DNA from: Alphaproteobacteria bacterium
GTDB taxonomy: Bacteria > Pseudomonadota > Alphaproteobacteria > ATCC43930 > Allostellaceae
Assembly: GCA_020852355.1 (NCBI GenBank)
Contig: JADZBA010000012.1
Span: forward strand, 1-55,982
Direction of reading: 5' to 3'
Length of the DNA stretch: 55,982 nucleotides
In this document: positions 7,728 to 16,773 of the stretch, one piece after another
Numbering within the stretch: the first letter of the stretch is position 1
Layout: every line of letters begins with the position of its first letter
Made by a program: the position numbers and the translations under genes
The notes under the pieces: model-generated
What the model was told of the DNA's origin: nothing
The model's database searches: none
Seen by the model: the letters and a program-made list of their open reading frames with translations, nothing else

Positions 7728-10564
7728 TCCGCGGCCGCGGGACGGACGACGCGGCGGCTCTCGTGCGCGAACGCGTCGTAGGTCCGCTGCCATTCGTTGG
7801 GGCCGTTGGACGGGCTGACCTGGACCGCCGTCACCTTGTACTCCGGGCAGTCCGTCGCCCAGTCGGTGTACTCGGTCGTCACCACGTTCGCCTGCGTCGT
7901 CGGGTGGTGGAAGGTCGTGTAGACCACACCCGGCGCCACCCGGTCGGTGACGCGCGCCCTGAGGCAGGTCTCGCCCGTACGGCTCGCCAGCCTTACCCAG
8001 TCGCCGTCCTGGACGCCGCGCTGCTCGGCGTCGTGAGGATGGATCTCGAGCACGTCCTCCTCGTGCCAGGCGACGTTCGCGGTGCGCCGGGTCTGCGCGC
8101 CGACATTGTACTGGGTGAGGATGCGGCCGGTGGTCAGCAGCAGCGGGAAGCGCGGGCCGGTCCGCTCGTCGGTCGGGACGTACTCGGTCAGCATGAACTT
8201 GCCGCGGCCGCGCACGAAGCCGGCGCCGTGCATCACCGGCGTGCCCTCCGGCGCCTTCTCGTTGCACGGCCACTGGATGGAGCCGAGTGCGTCGATCCGC
8301 TGGAACGACACGCCGGCGAAGCTGGGCGTCAGCCGCGCGATCTCGTCCATCACCTCGGAAGGGTGCGAATAGGGCATCGCGAACCCCAGCGCCTCGGCCA
8401 GGGCCACGGTGATCTCCCAGTCGGCCATGCCCGACCGCGGTTCCATCACCTTCCGGACCCGCTGGATGCGCCGCTCGGCGTTGGTGAAGGTCCCGTCCTT
8501 CTCCAGGAAGGTCGAGCCCGGCAGGAAGACGTGCGCGTAGCTGGCGGTCTCGTTGAGGAAGAGGTCCTGCACGACGACGCATTCCATCGCCGCCAGCCCG
8601 GCCGCCACATGGTGCGTGTTGGGGTCGGACTGCAGGATGTCCTCGCCCTGGATGTAGATGCCCTTGAAGGTGCCGTCGACCGCGGCGTCCAGCATGTTGG
8701 GGATGCGCAGGCCCGGCTCGCGGTCGATCGCGACCCCCCACAGGCTCTCGAACATCGACCGCGTCGCGTCGTCGCCGACGTGGCGGTAGCCCGACAGCTC
8801 GTGCGGGAACGACCCCATGTCGCAGGCGCCCTGCACGTTGTTCTGGCCGCGCAGCGGGTTCACGCCGACGCCGGGCCGGCCGAGATTGCCGGTCGCCATG
8901 GCGAGATTGGCGATCGCCATCACCGTGGTCGTGCCCTGGCTGTGCTCGGTGACGCCGAGGCCGTAGTAGATCGCGCCGTTGCCGCCGGTCGCATAGAGGC
9001 GCGCCGCGCCGCGGATGAGGTCGGCCGGCACGCCGGACACGCGCTCCACCGCCTCCGGGCTGTTGCGCGCCTCGGCGACGAAGGCGGCCCATTCCTGGAA
9101 ATCGTCCCAGTCGCAGCGCTCGCGCACGAAGGCCTCGTCGACCAGCCCCTCGGTGACCACGACATGGGCCAGCGCGTCGAGGACAGCGACGTTGGTGCCG
9201 GGCCGCAGCGGCAGGTGATAGGCGGCCTCGACGTGCGGCGTGCGCACCAGGTCGATGCGCCTGGGGTCGATGACGATCAACTGCGCTCCCTCGCGCAGGC
9301 GCTTCTTCAGGCGCGAGGCGAACACCGGATGGCCGTCGGTCGGGTTGGCGCCGATGACGATCACGACGTCGGCCTGCTCGACGGAATCGAAGTCCTGGGT
9401 GCCGGCCGACGTGCCGAACGCCGTCTTCAGGCCATAGCCCGTCGGCGAGTGGCAGACGCGCGCGCAGGTGTCGACGTTGTTGTTGCCCAGGGCGGCGCGC
9501 ACCAGCTTCTGCACCAGGAACGTCTCCTCGTTGGTGCAGCGCGAGGACGTGATGCCGCCGACGGCGCCCTTGCCGTGGGTGGCCTGGATGCGCCGGAGCT
9601 CGGCGGCGGCGTGGGCGATCGCCGTCTCCCAGGACACTTCCTGCCAGGGGTCGGTGATGCGCGCGCGGATCATCGGCTTCAGGATGCGCTCGCGGTGGGT
9701 CGCGTAGCCCCAGGCGAAGCGGCCCTTGACGCAGGAATGGCCGTGGTTCGCCTTGCCGTCCTTGTAGGGCACCATGCGCACCAGCTCGTCGCCGCGCATC
9801 TCCGCCTTGTAGGCGCAGCCGACGCCGCAATAGGCGCAGGTGGTCACCACCGAATGCTCGGGCTGGCCGATCTCGACGACCGACTTCTCGATCAGGGTCG
9901 CCGTCGGGCAGGCCTGGACGCAGGCGCCGCACGAGACGCACTCCGAATCCATGAATGCCTCGCCCATGCCGGGCGAGACGCGGGACTCGAAGCCGCGGCC
10001 GGCGATCGTCAGCGCGAAGGTGCCCTGCACCTCCTCGCAGGCGCGCACGCAGCGCGAGCAGACGATGCACTTCGCCGGGTCGTAGGCGAAGTAGGGGTTC
10101 GAGAGGTCCTTGGCCTCGCCCAGATGGTTCTCGCCGGCGTAGCCGTAGCGCACCTCGCGCAGGCCGACCGCGCCCGCCATGTCCTGCAGCTCGCAGTCGC
10201 CGTTGGCCGCACACGTCAGGCAGTCGAGCGGATGGTCGGAGATGTAGAGCTCCATGACGCCGCGGCGCAGCGTCTTCAGGCGCTCGGTCTGGGTGCGCAC
10301 CGCCATGCCCTCGGCGACCGGCGTGGTGCAGGAGGCGGGCGTCCCCGGCCGGCCGTCGATCTCGACGAGGCAGAGCCGGCAGGAGCCGAAGGCGGCCACC
10401 GAATCCGTCGCGCACAGCTTCGGGATCTGCGTGCCGCCGGCCATCGCCGCGCGCATGATCGACGTGCCCTCGGGCGCCTCGACCGTTCTGCCGTCGATGG
10501 TCAGCCGCACGATGCGCCCGGTCCGTGCGGGCGTGCCGTAATCGATCTCCTGAACCATCGTCAT
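7724..10564 (-). CDS. fdsA: NAD-dependent formate dehydrogenase, molybdenum catalytic alpha subunit
   Basis: FdsA oxidises formate to CO2 at a bis-MGD molybdenum centre in the cytoplasm. The 946-residue protein begins with a NuoG-like region: a 2Fe-2S domain (FGSCRLCLVEIDG), a His-Cys cluster segment (DHPLDCLTCAANGDCELQ) and a ferredoxin part with two CxxCxxC groups (CIVCSRCVRAC; CVSCGACVQAC). A 4Fe-4S molybdopterin domain starts at TCAYCGVGC. The molybdenum ligand is Cys371 (ARVCHSPT), not selenocysteine. The C-terminal guanine-dinucleotide-binding domain ends the protein. The start at 10564 is preceded by GAGGAG; the frame is open far upstream but that part is a shadow of fdsB. Eleven bases separate it from fdsB. 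Confidence 0.97.
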   Translation of the reverse strand: MTMVQEIDYGTPARTGRIVRLTIDGRTVEAPEGTSIMRAAMAGGTQIPKLCATDSVAAFGSCRLCLVEIDGRPGTPASCTTPVAEGMAVRTQTERLKTLRRGVMELYISDHPLDCLTCAANGDCELQDMAGAVGLREVRYGYAGENHLGEAKDLSNPYFAYDPAKCIVCSRCVRACEEVQGTFALTIAGRGFESRVSPGMGEAFMDSECVSCGACVQACPTATLIEKSVVEIGQPEHSVVTTCAYCGVGCAYKAEMRGDELVRMVPYKDGKANHGHSCVKGRFAWGYATHRERILKPMIRARITDPWQEVSWETAIAHAAAELRRIQATHGKGAVGGITSSRCTNEETFLVQKLVRAALGNNNVDTCARVCHSPTGYGLKTAFGTSAGTQDFDSVEQADVVIVIGANPTDGHPVFASRLKKRLREGAQLIVIDPRRIDLVRTPHVEAAYHLPLRPGTNVAVLDALAHVVVTEGLVDEAFVRERCDWDDFQEWAAFVAEARNSPEAVERVSGVPADLIRGAARLYATGGNGAIYYGLGVTEHSQGTTTVMAIANLAMATGNLGRPGVGVNPLRGQNNVQGACDMGSFPHELSGYRHVGDDATRSMFESLWGVAIDREPGLRIPNMLDAAVDGTFKGIYIQGEDILQSDPNTHHVAAGLAAMECVVVQDLFLNETASYAHVFLPGSTFLEKDGTFTNAERRIQRVRKVMEPRSGMADWEITVALAEALGFAMPYSHPSEVMDEIARLTPSFAGVSFQRIDALGSIQWPCNEKAPEGTPVMHGAGFVRGRGKFMLTEYVPTDERTGPRFPLLLTTGRILTQYNVGAQTRRTANVAWHEEDVLEIHPHDAEQRGVQDGDWVRLASRTGETCLRARVTDRVAPGVVYTTFHHPTTQANVVTTEYTDWATDCPEYKVTAVQVSPSNGPNEWQRTYDAFAHESRRVVRPAAAE

Positions 10565-10575
10565 CGGTCGTCTCC

Positions 10576-12147
10576 TCACTCCGCCGCGGCGAGCCGCGGG
10601 CCGGAGCGGAAATCCTCCGGGAAATGGGTCAGGGCGCTCATCACCGGATAGGGGGTGAGTCCGCCCAGGGCGCACAACGAGCCGAGCTTCATCGTCGTGC
10701 ACAGCTCTTCCAGCAGCGCGAGGTTCGCCTCGCGGGCCGTGCCGGCGACGATGCGGTCGACGACCTCGACGCCCCGGGTCGCACCGATGCGGCAGGGCGT
10801 GCACTTGCCGCAGCTCTCGATGGCGCAGAACTCCATGGCGAAGCGCGCCTGCTGCGCCATGTCGACGCTGTCGTCGAAGACGACGACCCCGCCATGGCCG
10901 ATCAGGCCGTCGCGCGCGGCGAAGGCCTCGTAGTCGAAGGGCGTGTCGAACAGTGCGCGCGGGAAGTAGGCGCCGAGCGGCCCGCCGACCTGCACGGCGC
11001 GCACCGGCCGGCCGCTCGCCGTGCCGCCGCCGACGTCGTCGACCAGCTCGCCCAGCGTCATGCCGAAGGCCGCCTCGAACAGCCCGCCGCGGCGGACGTT
11101 GCCGGCGAGCTGGATCGGCATCGTGCCGCGCGAGCGGCCGTAGCCGCAGTCGCGGAACGCCGCCGCGCCGTTGGCGAGGATGAACGGCGCCGACGCCAGC
11201 GAGACGACGTTGTTGATCACCGTCGGCTTGCCGAACAGGCCGGCATGGGCCGGCAGCGGCGGCTTGGCGCGCACCTGGCCGCGGCGTCCTTCCAGGCTCT
11301 CCAGGAGGGCCGTCTCCTCGCCGCAAACATAGGCGCCGGCGCCGACCCGGACCGCGATGTCGAAATCGTGGCTCGAGCCGAGGATGCCCGCGCCGAGGAC
11401 GCCCGCCCCGCGTGCCGCGTCGATCGCCGCCTGCGCCGCCGCGACGGCGTGCGGATACTCCGAGCGGATATAGAGATAGCCGCGCGTGGCGCCGGCGGCG
11501 ACGCCGGCGATCGCCATGCCTTCGATGACGACGAACGGATCGCCTTCCAGCAGCATGCGGTCGGCGAAGGTGCCGCTGTCGCCCTCGTCGGCGTTGCACA
11601 CGACGTATTTGGGCGCGCCGGCGGCGGCCGCGACCGTGCGCCACTTGATCCCCGTCGGGAAACCGGCGCCGCCGCGCCCGCGCAGGCCGGATTCGACGAT
11701 CGTCTCGACCGTCGCCTGCGGCCCGATCGCGATCGCGCGCGCCAGGCCCTGCAGGCCGCCGTTCGCCCGGTAGTCGTCGAGCGACAGCGGGTCGACGATG
11801 CCGCAGCGGGCGAAGACGAGCCGGGTCTGGCGGGCGAGGAAGGGGATCGCCTCGGGCGGCCCGAGACGCAGCCGGTGGGGAGCGCCCTCGAGCAGGCCCA
11901 CGTCGAGCAGGCCCGCGTCGAGGAGGCCGGGAACGTCGTCCTCCGCCACCGGCCCATAGGCGATCCGGCCCGCCGGCGTCGCGATCTCGACCATCGGCTC
12001 CAGCCAGTAGAGGCCGCGCGATCCGGTGCGCACGATCCGGGCGGCGATGCCGCGTGCCGCCGCGCCGGCGGCGAGCGCCTGCGCGACGCGCTCCGCCCCG
12101 ACGGCCAGCGCCCCGGCGTCCCGCGGCACATAGAGCGTGGCTGTCAT
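10576..12147 (-). CDS. fdsB: NAD-dependent formate dehydrogenase, FMN/NAD beta subunit
   Basis: FdsB passes electrons from the iron-sulfur chain through FMN to NAD+. The 523-residue protein has a NuoE/thioredoxin-like N-terminal part (residues about 1-110) fused to a NuoF core. The core has the FMN/NADH motifs GLRGRGGAGFPTGIKW and CNADEGDSGTFADR, the GAYVCGEETALLESLEG segment, and a C-terminal 4Fe-4S site (ESCGKCTPCRIG). Its ATG overlaps the fdsG stop codon by four bases (ATGA), so the two are translationally coupled. Length is normal for the family. Confidence 0.96.
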   Translation of the reverse strand: MTATLYVPRDAGALAVGAERVAQALAAGAAARGIAARIVRTGSRGLYWLEPMVEIATPAGRIAYGPVAEDDVPGLLDAGLLDVGLLEGAPHRLRLGPPEAIPFLARQTRLVFARCGIVDPLSLDDYRANGGLQGLARAIAIGPQATVETIVESGLRGRGGAGFPTGIKWRTVAAAAGAPKYVVCNADEGDSGTFADRMLLEGDPFVVIEGMAIAGVAAGATRGYLYIRSEYPHAVAAAQAAIDAARGAGVLGAGILGSSHDFDIAVRVGAGAYVCGEETALLESLEGRRGQVRAKPPLPAHAGLFGKPTVINNVVSLASAPFILANGAAAFRDCGYGRSRGTMPIQLAGNVRRGGLFEAAFGMTLGELVDDVGGGTASGRPVRAVQVGGPLGAYFPRALFDTPFDYEAFAARDGLIGHGGVVVFDDSVDMAQQARFAMEFCAIESCGKCTPCRIGATRGVEVVDRIVAGTAREANLALLEELCTTMKLGSLCALGGLTPYPVMSALTHFPEDFRSGPRLAAAE

Positions 12148-12614
12148 CGGATCGCCCGGAGCATGCGCTCGGCGGCCGCCTCGTCGAGCCGGCCGATCAC
12201 CTCGCCGTCGACCATGGCGGCCGGGGCGGTGGCACAGAGGCCGAGGCAGTAGACGGCCTCCAGCGTGACGCGACCGTCGGGCGTCGTCCCGCCCCACGAC
12301 ACGCCGAGGCGCGTCCGGACGCCGTCGGCGACGGCGCGGCCTCCGGCGGACTGGCAGGCCTCGGCGCGACACAGCTTCACCACGTGCCGGCCCGGCGGCG
12401 CGCGCCGGAAGTCGTGGTAGAAGGTGACGACGCCGTGCACCTCGGCGCGCGTCAGGTTGAGGGCCGCGGCGATCATCGGCACGGCCGCTTCCGGGACATG
12501 GCCGAAGGCTTCCTGCAGGGCATGGAGGATGGGCAGCGTCGCGCCCTCGGCGGCGCCGTGGGCCGCAATGATCTCCGACGCTCGCTCGGCGTTCCAGGGA
12601 TGACTGGGAAGCAT
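12144..12614 (-). CDS. fdsG: NAD-dependent formate dehydrogenase, 2Fe-2S gamma subunit
   Basis: The 156-residue product is NuoE-like and carries one 2Fe-2S cluster. The four cysteine ligands are visible as LCRAEACQS (C-x4-C) and YCLGLCA (C-x3-C), and the helical N-terminal half includes VHGVVTFYHDFR. It is the first gene of the fdsGBACD operon and overlaps fdsB by four bases. A 101-base gap separates it from the LysR gene on the same strand; the promoter is expected there. Confidence 0.95.
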   Translation of the reverse strand: MLPSHPWNAERASEIIAAHGAAEGATLPILHALQEAFGHVPEAAVPMIAAALNLTRAEVHGVVTFYHDFRRAPPGRHVVKLCRAEACQSAGGRAVADGVRTRLGVSWGGTTPDGRVTLEAVYCLGLCATAPAAMVDGEVIGRLDEAAAERMLRAIR

Positions 12615-12700
12615 TCCTCGCCCGGTCGCGTGTTATTGAATTCCTTGATGAATCCTGGGCCGCACCCGTTCGGGTATCAAGTGGCAAGTTCAATTGCTGC

Positions 12701-12717
12701 GATAGAACAATCCTATC
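12701..12717. promoter_or_regulatory. LysR-type dyad upstream of fdsG
   Basis: GATAG, seven bases, then CTATC form a perfect 5-bp inverted repeat with a T-N11-A core, the textbook LysR recognition arrangement. It lies about 87-103 bases before the fdsG start codon and overlaps the last codons of the LysR gene. A second small palindrome (CAATCC, two bases, GGATTG) follows at 12717-12730 inside that coding end. The local sequence is unusually AT-rich for this genome. Confidence 0.55.
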
Positions 12718-13615
12718 AATCCTCGGATTGGAGCGTCGGCGCCAGGGCTTTCGCCTCGGCGACCAGGGCGGCGGCGAGCGGGGTCATCGGCTCGCGGTGC
12801 GGCAGGACCAGGCCGATCGTATGCGCCGCCTCCGGCTCGACGATGGGGATCGACCGCACCGTATCGGTCAGCCCCAGCGTGGCGGCCAGCTTCGCCGGCA
12901 TGACGCTGGCCCAGCGCCCGGTGCGAACATGGGCGAAGAGCGCGATCATCGAGTCCGATTCCAGCATCGGCGCGGCGACGGCGCCGGCCGACTGGAGCAG
13001 GCGGTCGATGATCCGCCGGTTCTGCATGTCGGGCGTCAGCAGGCAGAGCGGCACCCGCCCGACCTCTGCCCAGGTGACGCGGTCGCGGTCGCCCAGCGGC
13101 GCCTCGGCCGCGGTCAGCAGCCGGTAGCGCTCGCGGTAGAGCGGCACGACGCTGACGCGGCCGAGCGGCTCGTTGTCGAGGTAGGTCAGGCCGGCATCGA
13201 TCTCCAGGTCCTCGAGCAGCGCCAGGATCTCGCTGGAGGTGCGCGACAGGATGGTGAAGCGCACGCCGGGATGGTGGGCGCGATAGGGGGTGGTGAGCGT
13301 CTGGACCATGGCCAGCGCCGTCGGAATCGCCGCGATCCGCAGGTGCCCGGCGAGGCCGCGCTTCAGGGCCTCGATCTCCTGGCGCATGGCGCGCTGGTCG
13401 CCGACGATGCGTCGCGCCCAGTGCAGCACGCGCTCGCCCTCGGGGGTGAAGCCGAGGAAGCGCGAGCCGCGCCGCACCAGCAGCACGCCCAGGGTCTCCT
13501 CGATCTGCTTGAGGCCGGCGGAAAGGGTCGGTTGCGTCACTCCGCACGCCGCCGCGGCGCGGCCGAAATGCCGCTCGCGGGCGAGCGCGATGACGAACTC
13601 CAGCTTGTCGATCAT
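12716..13615 (-). CDS. LysR-family regulator, probable regulator of the formate dehydrogenase operon
   Basis: The 299-residue protein has a LysR DNA-binding domain at residues about 1-60 (ALARERHFGRAAAACGV, then TQPTLSAGLKQIEETLG) and an effector domain from about residue 88. It is immediately upstream of fdsG and reads in the same direction, with a T-N11-A dyad between them, so it is the natural candidate for the FdsR role. In Cupriavidus FdsR is divergent rather than codirectional, which makes this arrangement different. The start at 13615 puts the normal MIDKLEFVIAL beginning in place; an ATG three codons upstream is also possible. Confidence 0.87.
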   Translation of the reverse strand: MIDKLEFVIALARERHFGRAAAACGVTQPTLSAGLKQIEETLGVLLVRRGSRFLGFTPEGERVLHWARRIVGDQRAMRQEIEALKRGLAGHLRIAAIPTALAMVQTLTTPYRAHHPGVRFTILSRTSSEILALLEDLEIDAGLTYLDNEPLGRVSVVPLYRERYRLLTAAEAPLGDRDRVTWAEVGRVPLCLLTPDMQNRRIIDRLLQSAGAVAAPMLESDSMIALFAHVRTGRWASVMPAKLAATLGLTDTVRSIPIVEPEAAHTIGLVLPHREPMTPLAAALVAEAKALAPTLQSED

Positions 13616-13681
13616 GGTCTCGGGAGCGCCCAGGGAACCGTTGATGCAGCGGCCCGCCGTCATGATACGCTGATCGCCGCC

Positions 13682-14479
13682 ATGGCCCAGGTTCCGCTCG
13701 CGGTCCGTCTCCATCGCCTGCTCGATCCGGGCGGGCAGGGCTCGACGGGGGCCGGCTGGATCAACCGGGTGCTCGCCGCCAGCATCGTGGCGAGCGCGAT
13801 CGTCGCCGTCCTCGAGACCGAGGATTCCGTGTCGTCGCGCGCGCCGCTGTTCTTTCTCTGGACGGAGCGGCTGTTCGGCGCGGTGTTCCTGGCGGAATAC
13901 GTCGCCCGCATGATCGCCGTCGGCGAAGACCCGCGCTACCGCGGCCTCGGCGGCCGGCTGCGCTACGCGGCGAGCCCGATGGCGCTGGTCGACCTCGTGG
14001 CGGTGCTCCCGCTGTTCCTGGGCGAGCTGGTGGGCGACACCCAGGTGGTGCGCCTCCTGCGGCTCTTCCGGCTGCTGCGCTTCTCGCGCCTCGGGCCGTT
14101 CTCCCGCGCCGCCGCGATCCTGCTGACGACGCTGCGCGGCCGGCTGCCGGAGCTGCTGCTCAGCCTGCTCGTGGCGCTCGTCGTGCTGATCTTCTCGGCC
14201 ACCCTTATGTACCTGATCGAGGGGGCGGACCAGCCGGCCGCATTCGGCAGCATACCGCGGGCGATGTGGTGGGCGATCGCCACCTTGACCACCGTCGGCT
14301 ATGGCGACGTCTACCCCGTGACCGCGCTGGGGCGGGTGCTGGCGGGCATGACGGCGCTGGCCGCGATCGGGCTGATCGCGGCGCCGACCGGTATCCTCGC
14401 CACCGCCTTCGCCGAGGCGTTGCGCCAGCACCACGCGGAGCCGGGCGGCGAGACCGCCGGCGCCAAGCCGGCGGAGTAG
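13682..14479 (+). CDS. Voltage-gated-like potassium channel (six-helix)
   Basis: The 265-residue protein has about six membrane segments. The fourth, RLLRLFRLLRFSRL (near residues 122-135), carries regularly spaced arginines like a voltage sensor S4, and the pore loop contains the K+ selectivity filter TVGYGD near residue 204. It should form a tetrameric K+ channel in the inner membrane. It is divergent from the LysR gene by 66 bases and converges on the exported protein at 14481 with one base between the stop codons. Earlier in-frame ATGs fall inside the LysR gene. Confidence 0.9.
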   Translation: MAQVPLAVRLHRLLDPGGQGSTGAGWINRVLAASIVASAIVAVLETEDSVSSRAPLFFLWTERLFGAVFLAEYVARMIAVGEDPRYRGLGGRLRYAASPMALVDLVAVLPLFLGELVGDTQVVRLLRLFRLLRFSRLGPFSRAAAILLTTLRGRLPELLLSLLVALVVLIFSATLMYLIEGADQPAAFGSIPRAMWWAIATLTTVGYGDVYPVTALGRVLAGMTALAAIGLIAAPTGILATAFAEALRQHHAEPGGETAGAKPAE

Positions 14480-14480
14480 G

Positions 14481-15860
14481 TCAGCGCGGCAGGACGTCCG
14501 CGATGTAGAACACCGCCGCCATCGTCAGCGGGAAGGCGGCGCGGTCGACCAGCTCCTCGATCTGGGCGGTCTCCAGGCGGTCGGGGGCCTGGACCTCGAC
14601 CTCGCCGCTGGCGACCAGCGGCAGGGTCGGATGCATCCAGGCGCAGCGCGCCGCGAGGTGGCGGCCGGGGCTGAAGGCGAGCAGGCAGCGCAGCTCGACC
14701 GTGCCGATGCCCGCGTCTGCCCACTGCCGGCGCGACCGCTGCGCGTACTGGCCGCCATGCTCGGTCAGGTCCTCCAGGCTGCGCGTCGCGGCCACGCGGT
14801 CGCCATGGACGGCCACGGCGAGGATCGATTTCTTCCCGACGCCCTCAAGTCGCAGGAGGATCTGCTCCACCAGCCCGGGGGCAGGGGGCGGCGAGGCGGT
14901 GAGCCGGCCGGGCTCGCCCAGGCCGCGCGCCAGGGTGGGAAGGTAGGACGAGGTCTCGCGCAACCGGTCGCGGATCTGCTCGGGCGGCAGGAGTGGGGCG
15001 GGCATGCCGCCGACGGAGCCGTTGATGTTCCAGGTCCGGCTCGCCGATACGGGCCAGATGATCCAGCGCGGCCACGGATAGGAGCGGTCGAAGGACAGCG
15101 CGGCCCGCTCGGCCCGGCCACGCATGCCGAGGAGCTGCGCCCGGCGCTCGGCCTCGGCCAGGTCGAGGAAGCGGTCGGGGATCGCCTCGCGCCCGGTGAG
15201 GTCGTAGCGCCCGCCCGGCCAGACCTCGCCCGCGGCATTGCCGGGGGTGACGGAGAGGATGAACTGCTCGGACGGCGAATAGAGGCGGAAGCCGATCTCG
15301 TACGCGTCTTCCGGCGGGCGCGGTGCCAGCGTCGGCGGCCGGCGCGTCGCTTCGATCTCGTAGAGGATGGCGTCGGGCCGCTGCGTCCGTGCCGTCGTCA
15401 CCGCGCGGCGCGCCATCTCCGGCAGGGTCCGCGGCCAGGGCGCGGCGGCGGCGGGCGGCGTTCCGCCCGCGCGCTGCCAGGTGCCGGGGCCGAGGCGGCC
15501 GGCGAAGAAGACCATGTCGGGGCTCAGCACCTGGTAGATGCCCGAATCGGTCCAGCCCGCCTGCCCGGTGGCCGCCTCCAGCGACCAGCGGCCGTCGACG
15601 AAGGCGGCGCGCCCGGAATGGGCCGCCGGCCCGCCGGTCCCCTCGCTGCGGAAGCCGTAGCCGCCGTCGGGCCGGATCTCCCAGAGATAGCGCAGCGCGG
15701 CACCCTGCGGATTGATCGTCTGCAGCGACCAGGTGCCGACGACGCGCGGGTCGACCGCGGCCTGCTGCTGGGCGGGGGTGGACGGCGAGGCCGCGAGCAG
15801 CACCAGGACGGCGCCCAGCCGCAGGCCCGTGTGGCGAAGCAGCGCTCGGACAGCTCCCAT
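14481..15860 (-). CDS. Exported protein of unknown function
   Basis: I do not recognise this 459-residue protein. It starts with a Sec-type signal peptide (RHTGLRLGAVLVLLAASPSTPAQ), so it is probably periplasmic or outer-membrane associated. Residues about 35-130 look like a lipocalin/META-type beta domain (VVGTWSLQTINPQGAALRYLWEI, then DGRWSLEAATGQAGWTDSG, ending MVFFAGRLGPGTWQR). A Pro/Ala-rich linker follows near residues 130-140, then a larger mixed domain with EIGFRLYSPSEQFILSVTP and SFDRSYPWPRWIIWPVSAS. There are no cysteine pairs of note and no obvious catalytic motif. It is monocistronic by position, converging on the ion channel. Confidence 0.72.
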   Translation of the reverse strand: MGAVRALLRHTGLRLGAVLVLLAASPSTPAQQQAAVDPRVVGTWSLQTINPQGAALRYLWEIRPDGGYGFRSEGTGGPAAHSGRAAFVDGRWSLEAATGQAGWTDSGIYQVLSPDMVFFAGRLGPGTWQRAGGTPPAAAAPWPRTLPEMARRAVTTARTQRPDAILYEIEATRRPPTLAPRPPEDAYEIGFRLYSPSEQFILSVTPGNAAGEVWPGGRYDLTGREAIPDRFLDLAEAERRAQLLGMRGRAERAALSFDRSYPWPRWIIWPVSASRTWNINGSVGGMPAPLLPPEQIRDRLRETSSYLPTLARGLGEPGRLTASPPPAPGLVEQILLRLEGVGKKSILAVAVHGDRVAATRSLEDLTEHGGQYAQRSRRQWADAGIGTVELRCLLAFSPGRHLAARCAWMHPTLPLVASGEVEVQAPDRLETAQIEELVDRAAFPLTMAAVFYIADVLPR

Positions 15861-15909
15861 CCCCGATCCTCCGGCCAGCCGGGCCGACTATAGCGCGGAT
15901 CGCGGCGGC

Positions 15910-16686
15910 TCAGCCGGGATGCACGTCGACGCCCATGGCGGCCAGCAGGAGATGCTGCTGGTCCTGCTCGATCCTGAGACCGGCGAAGCCGGCGAGCGCC
16001 GTCAGGTCGAGCCCGGCGATGTCCGCGCCGCGCAGGTCGGCGCCGGCGAGCACGGCGTCGCGCAGGTTCGCCTGGACGAGGTCGCTGCCGCCGAGGTCGG
16101 CGTCGGTGAGGTCGCAGCCCTGGAGGTCGGCCTCGCGCAGCCGGCAGCGCGCGAAGGTGCAGCCGGCGAGCCGCAGGCCGGAGAGGTCCGCCAGCTCCAG
16201 GTTGCAGTCGCGGAAGCTGCCGCGAGCGGCCACGACCTTGCGGCCGAAGGCGCGGGCGAAGTCGCTGCGCTCGAAGCGGGCGCCGCGCAGGTTGCAGCCC
16301 TCCATCGCGATCGCGTGCAGGCCCGACTGCTCGAAGGCGCAGAAGGACATGTCGCAACGGCGCAGGCGCGCGCCGCGCAGGTCGGCGAACGCGAAGGTCG
16401 TGCCGAGCGCGCCCGGCCCGGTGAAGGAGCAGTCCTCGAACGTGGCGTCGTGCAGGACGGCATGGCTGAAGCGGCAGCGCCGGAACCGGCACCCTTCGAA
16501 GCTCGCCCCGGTCAGCCGCGGCGCCCGCAGCACGGCGTCGGCGACGAGGCAGCCGCTGAAGCGCGCGTCGTCGCCGGGCAACTCGTCCCAGTCGACCGCG
16601 GAGAGGTCGGCGTCGGCGATCGGCCGCCCCGCGGCGAGCGCGGCGCGGAAGGCGGCATCGGCCAGCGGCGGCGGGGCGGGATCCAT
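15910..16686 (-). CDS. Pentapeptide-repeat protein
   Basis: The 258-residue protein consists largely of A(D/N)LXX-type five-residue repeats that form a right-handed quadrilateral beta-helix. Examples are ATFEDCSFTG, ADLRGARLRRCDMSFC and, most regular, the C-terminal run from about residue 195 (DLQGCDLTDADLGGSDLVQ). It has no signal peptide or membrane helix and should be cytoplasmic. Qnr- and MfpA-type relatives mimic DNA and bind gyrase, but most family members have no known role, and nothing here points to gyrase. The start at 16686 is chosen because the repeats begin soon after; the longer frame upstream lies opposite the ligase gene. It is divergent from that gene with 87 bases between starts. 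Confidence 0.85.
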   Translation of the reverse strand: MDPAPPPLADAAFRAALAAGRPIADADLSAVDWDELPGDDARFSGCLVADAVLRAPRLTGASFEGCRFRRCRFSHAVLHDATFEDCSFTGPGALGTTFAFADLRGARLRRCDMSFCAFEQSGLHAIAMEGCNLRGARFERSDFARAFGRKVVAARGSFRDCNLELADLSGLRLAGCTFARCRLREADLQGCDLTDADLGGSDLVQANLRDAVLAGADLRGADIAGLDLTALAGFAGLRIEQDQQHLLLAAMGVDVHPG

Positions 16687-16773
16687 GGCCGCCCATCCTG
16701 CGGTGGGGGAGCGGCGCCGGCAACCCGCCGCTTGCACCGCCCCTGGCCATGCCGTAGAGCGGTCCGGTCCGTC

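Noticed and set aside
9452-9454. Possible selenocysteine site in the formate dehydrogenase.
   Set aside because: The codon at the molybdenum ligand is TGC (Cys371) and no in-frame TGA occurs, so the enzyme is of the cysteine type.
7763-10651. A 962-codon plus-strand frame opposite fdsA.
   Set aside because: It mirrors a strongly conserved gene and has no recognisable domain or signal; it is a third-position GC artefact.
12682-12697. TGGCA-N7-TTGC, like a sigma-54 promoter, in the fds gap.
   Set aside because: The spacing between GG and GC is 11, not 10, and it reads away from fdsG into the end of the LysR gene.
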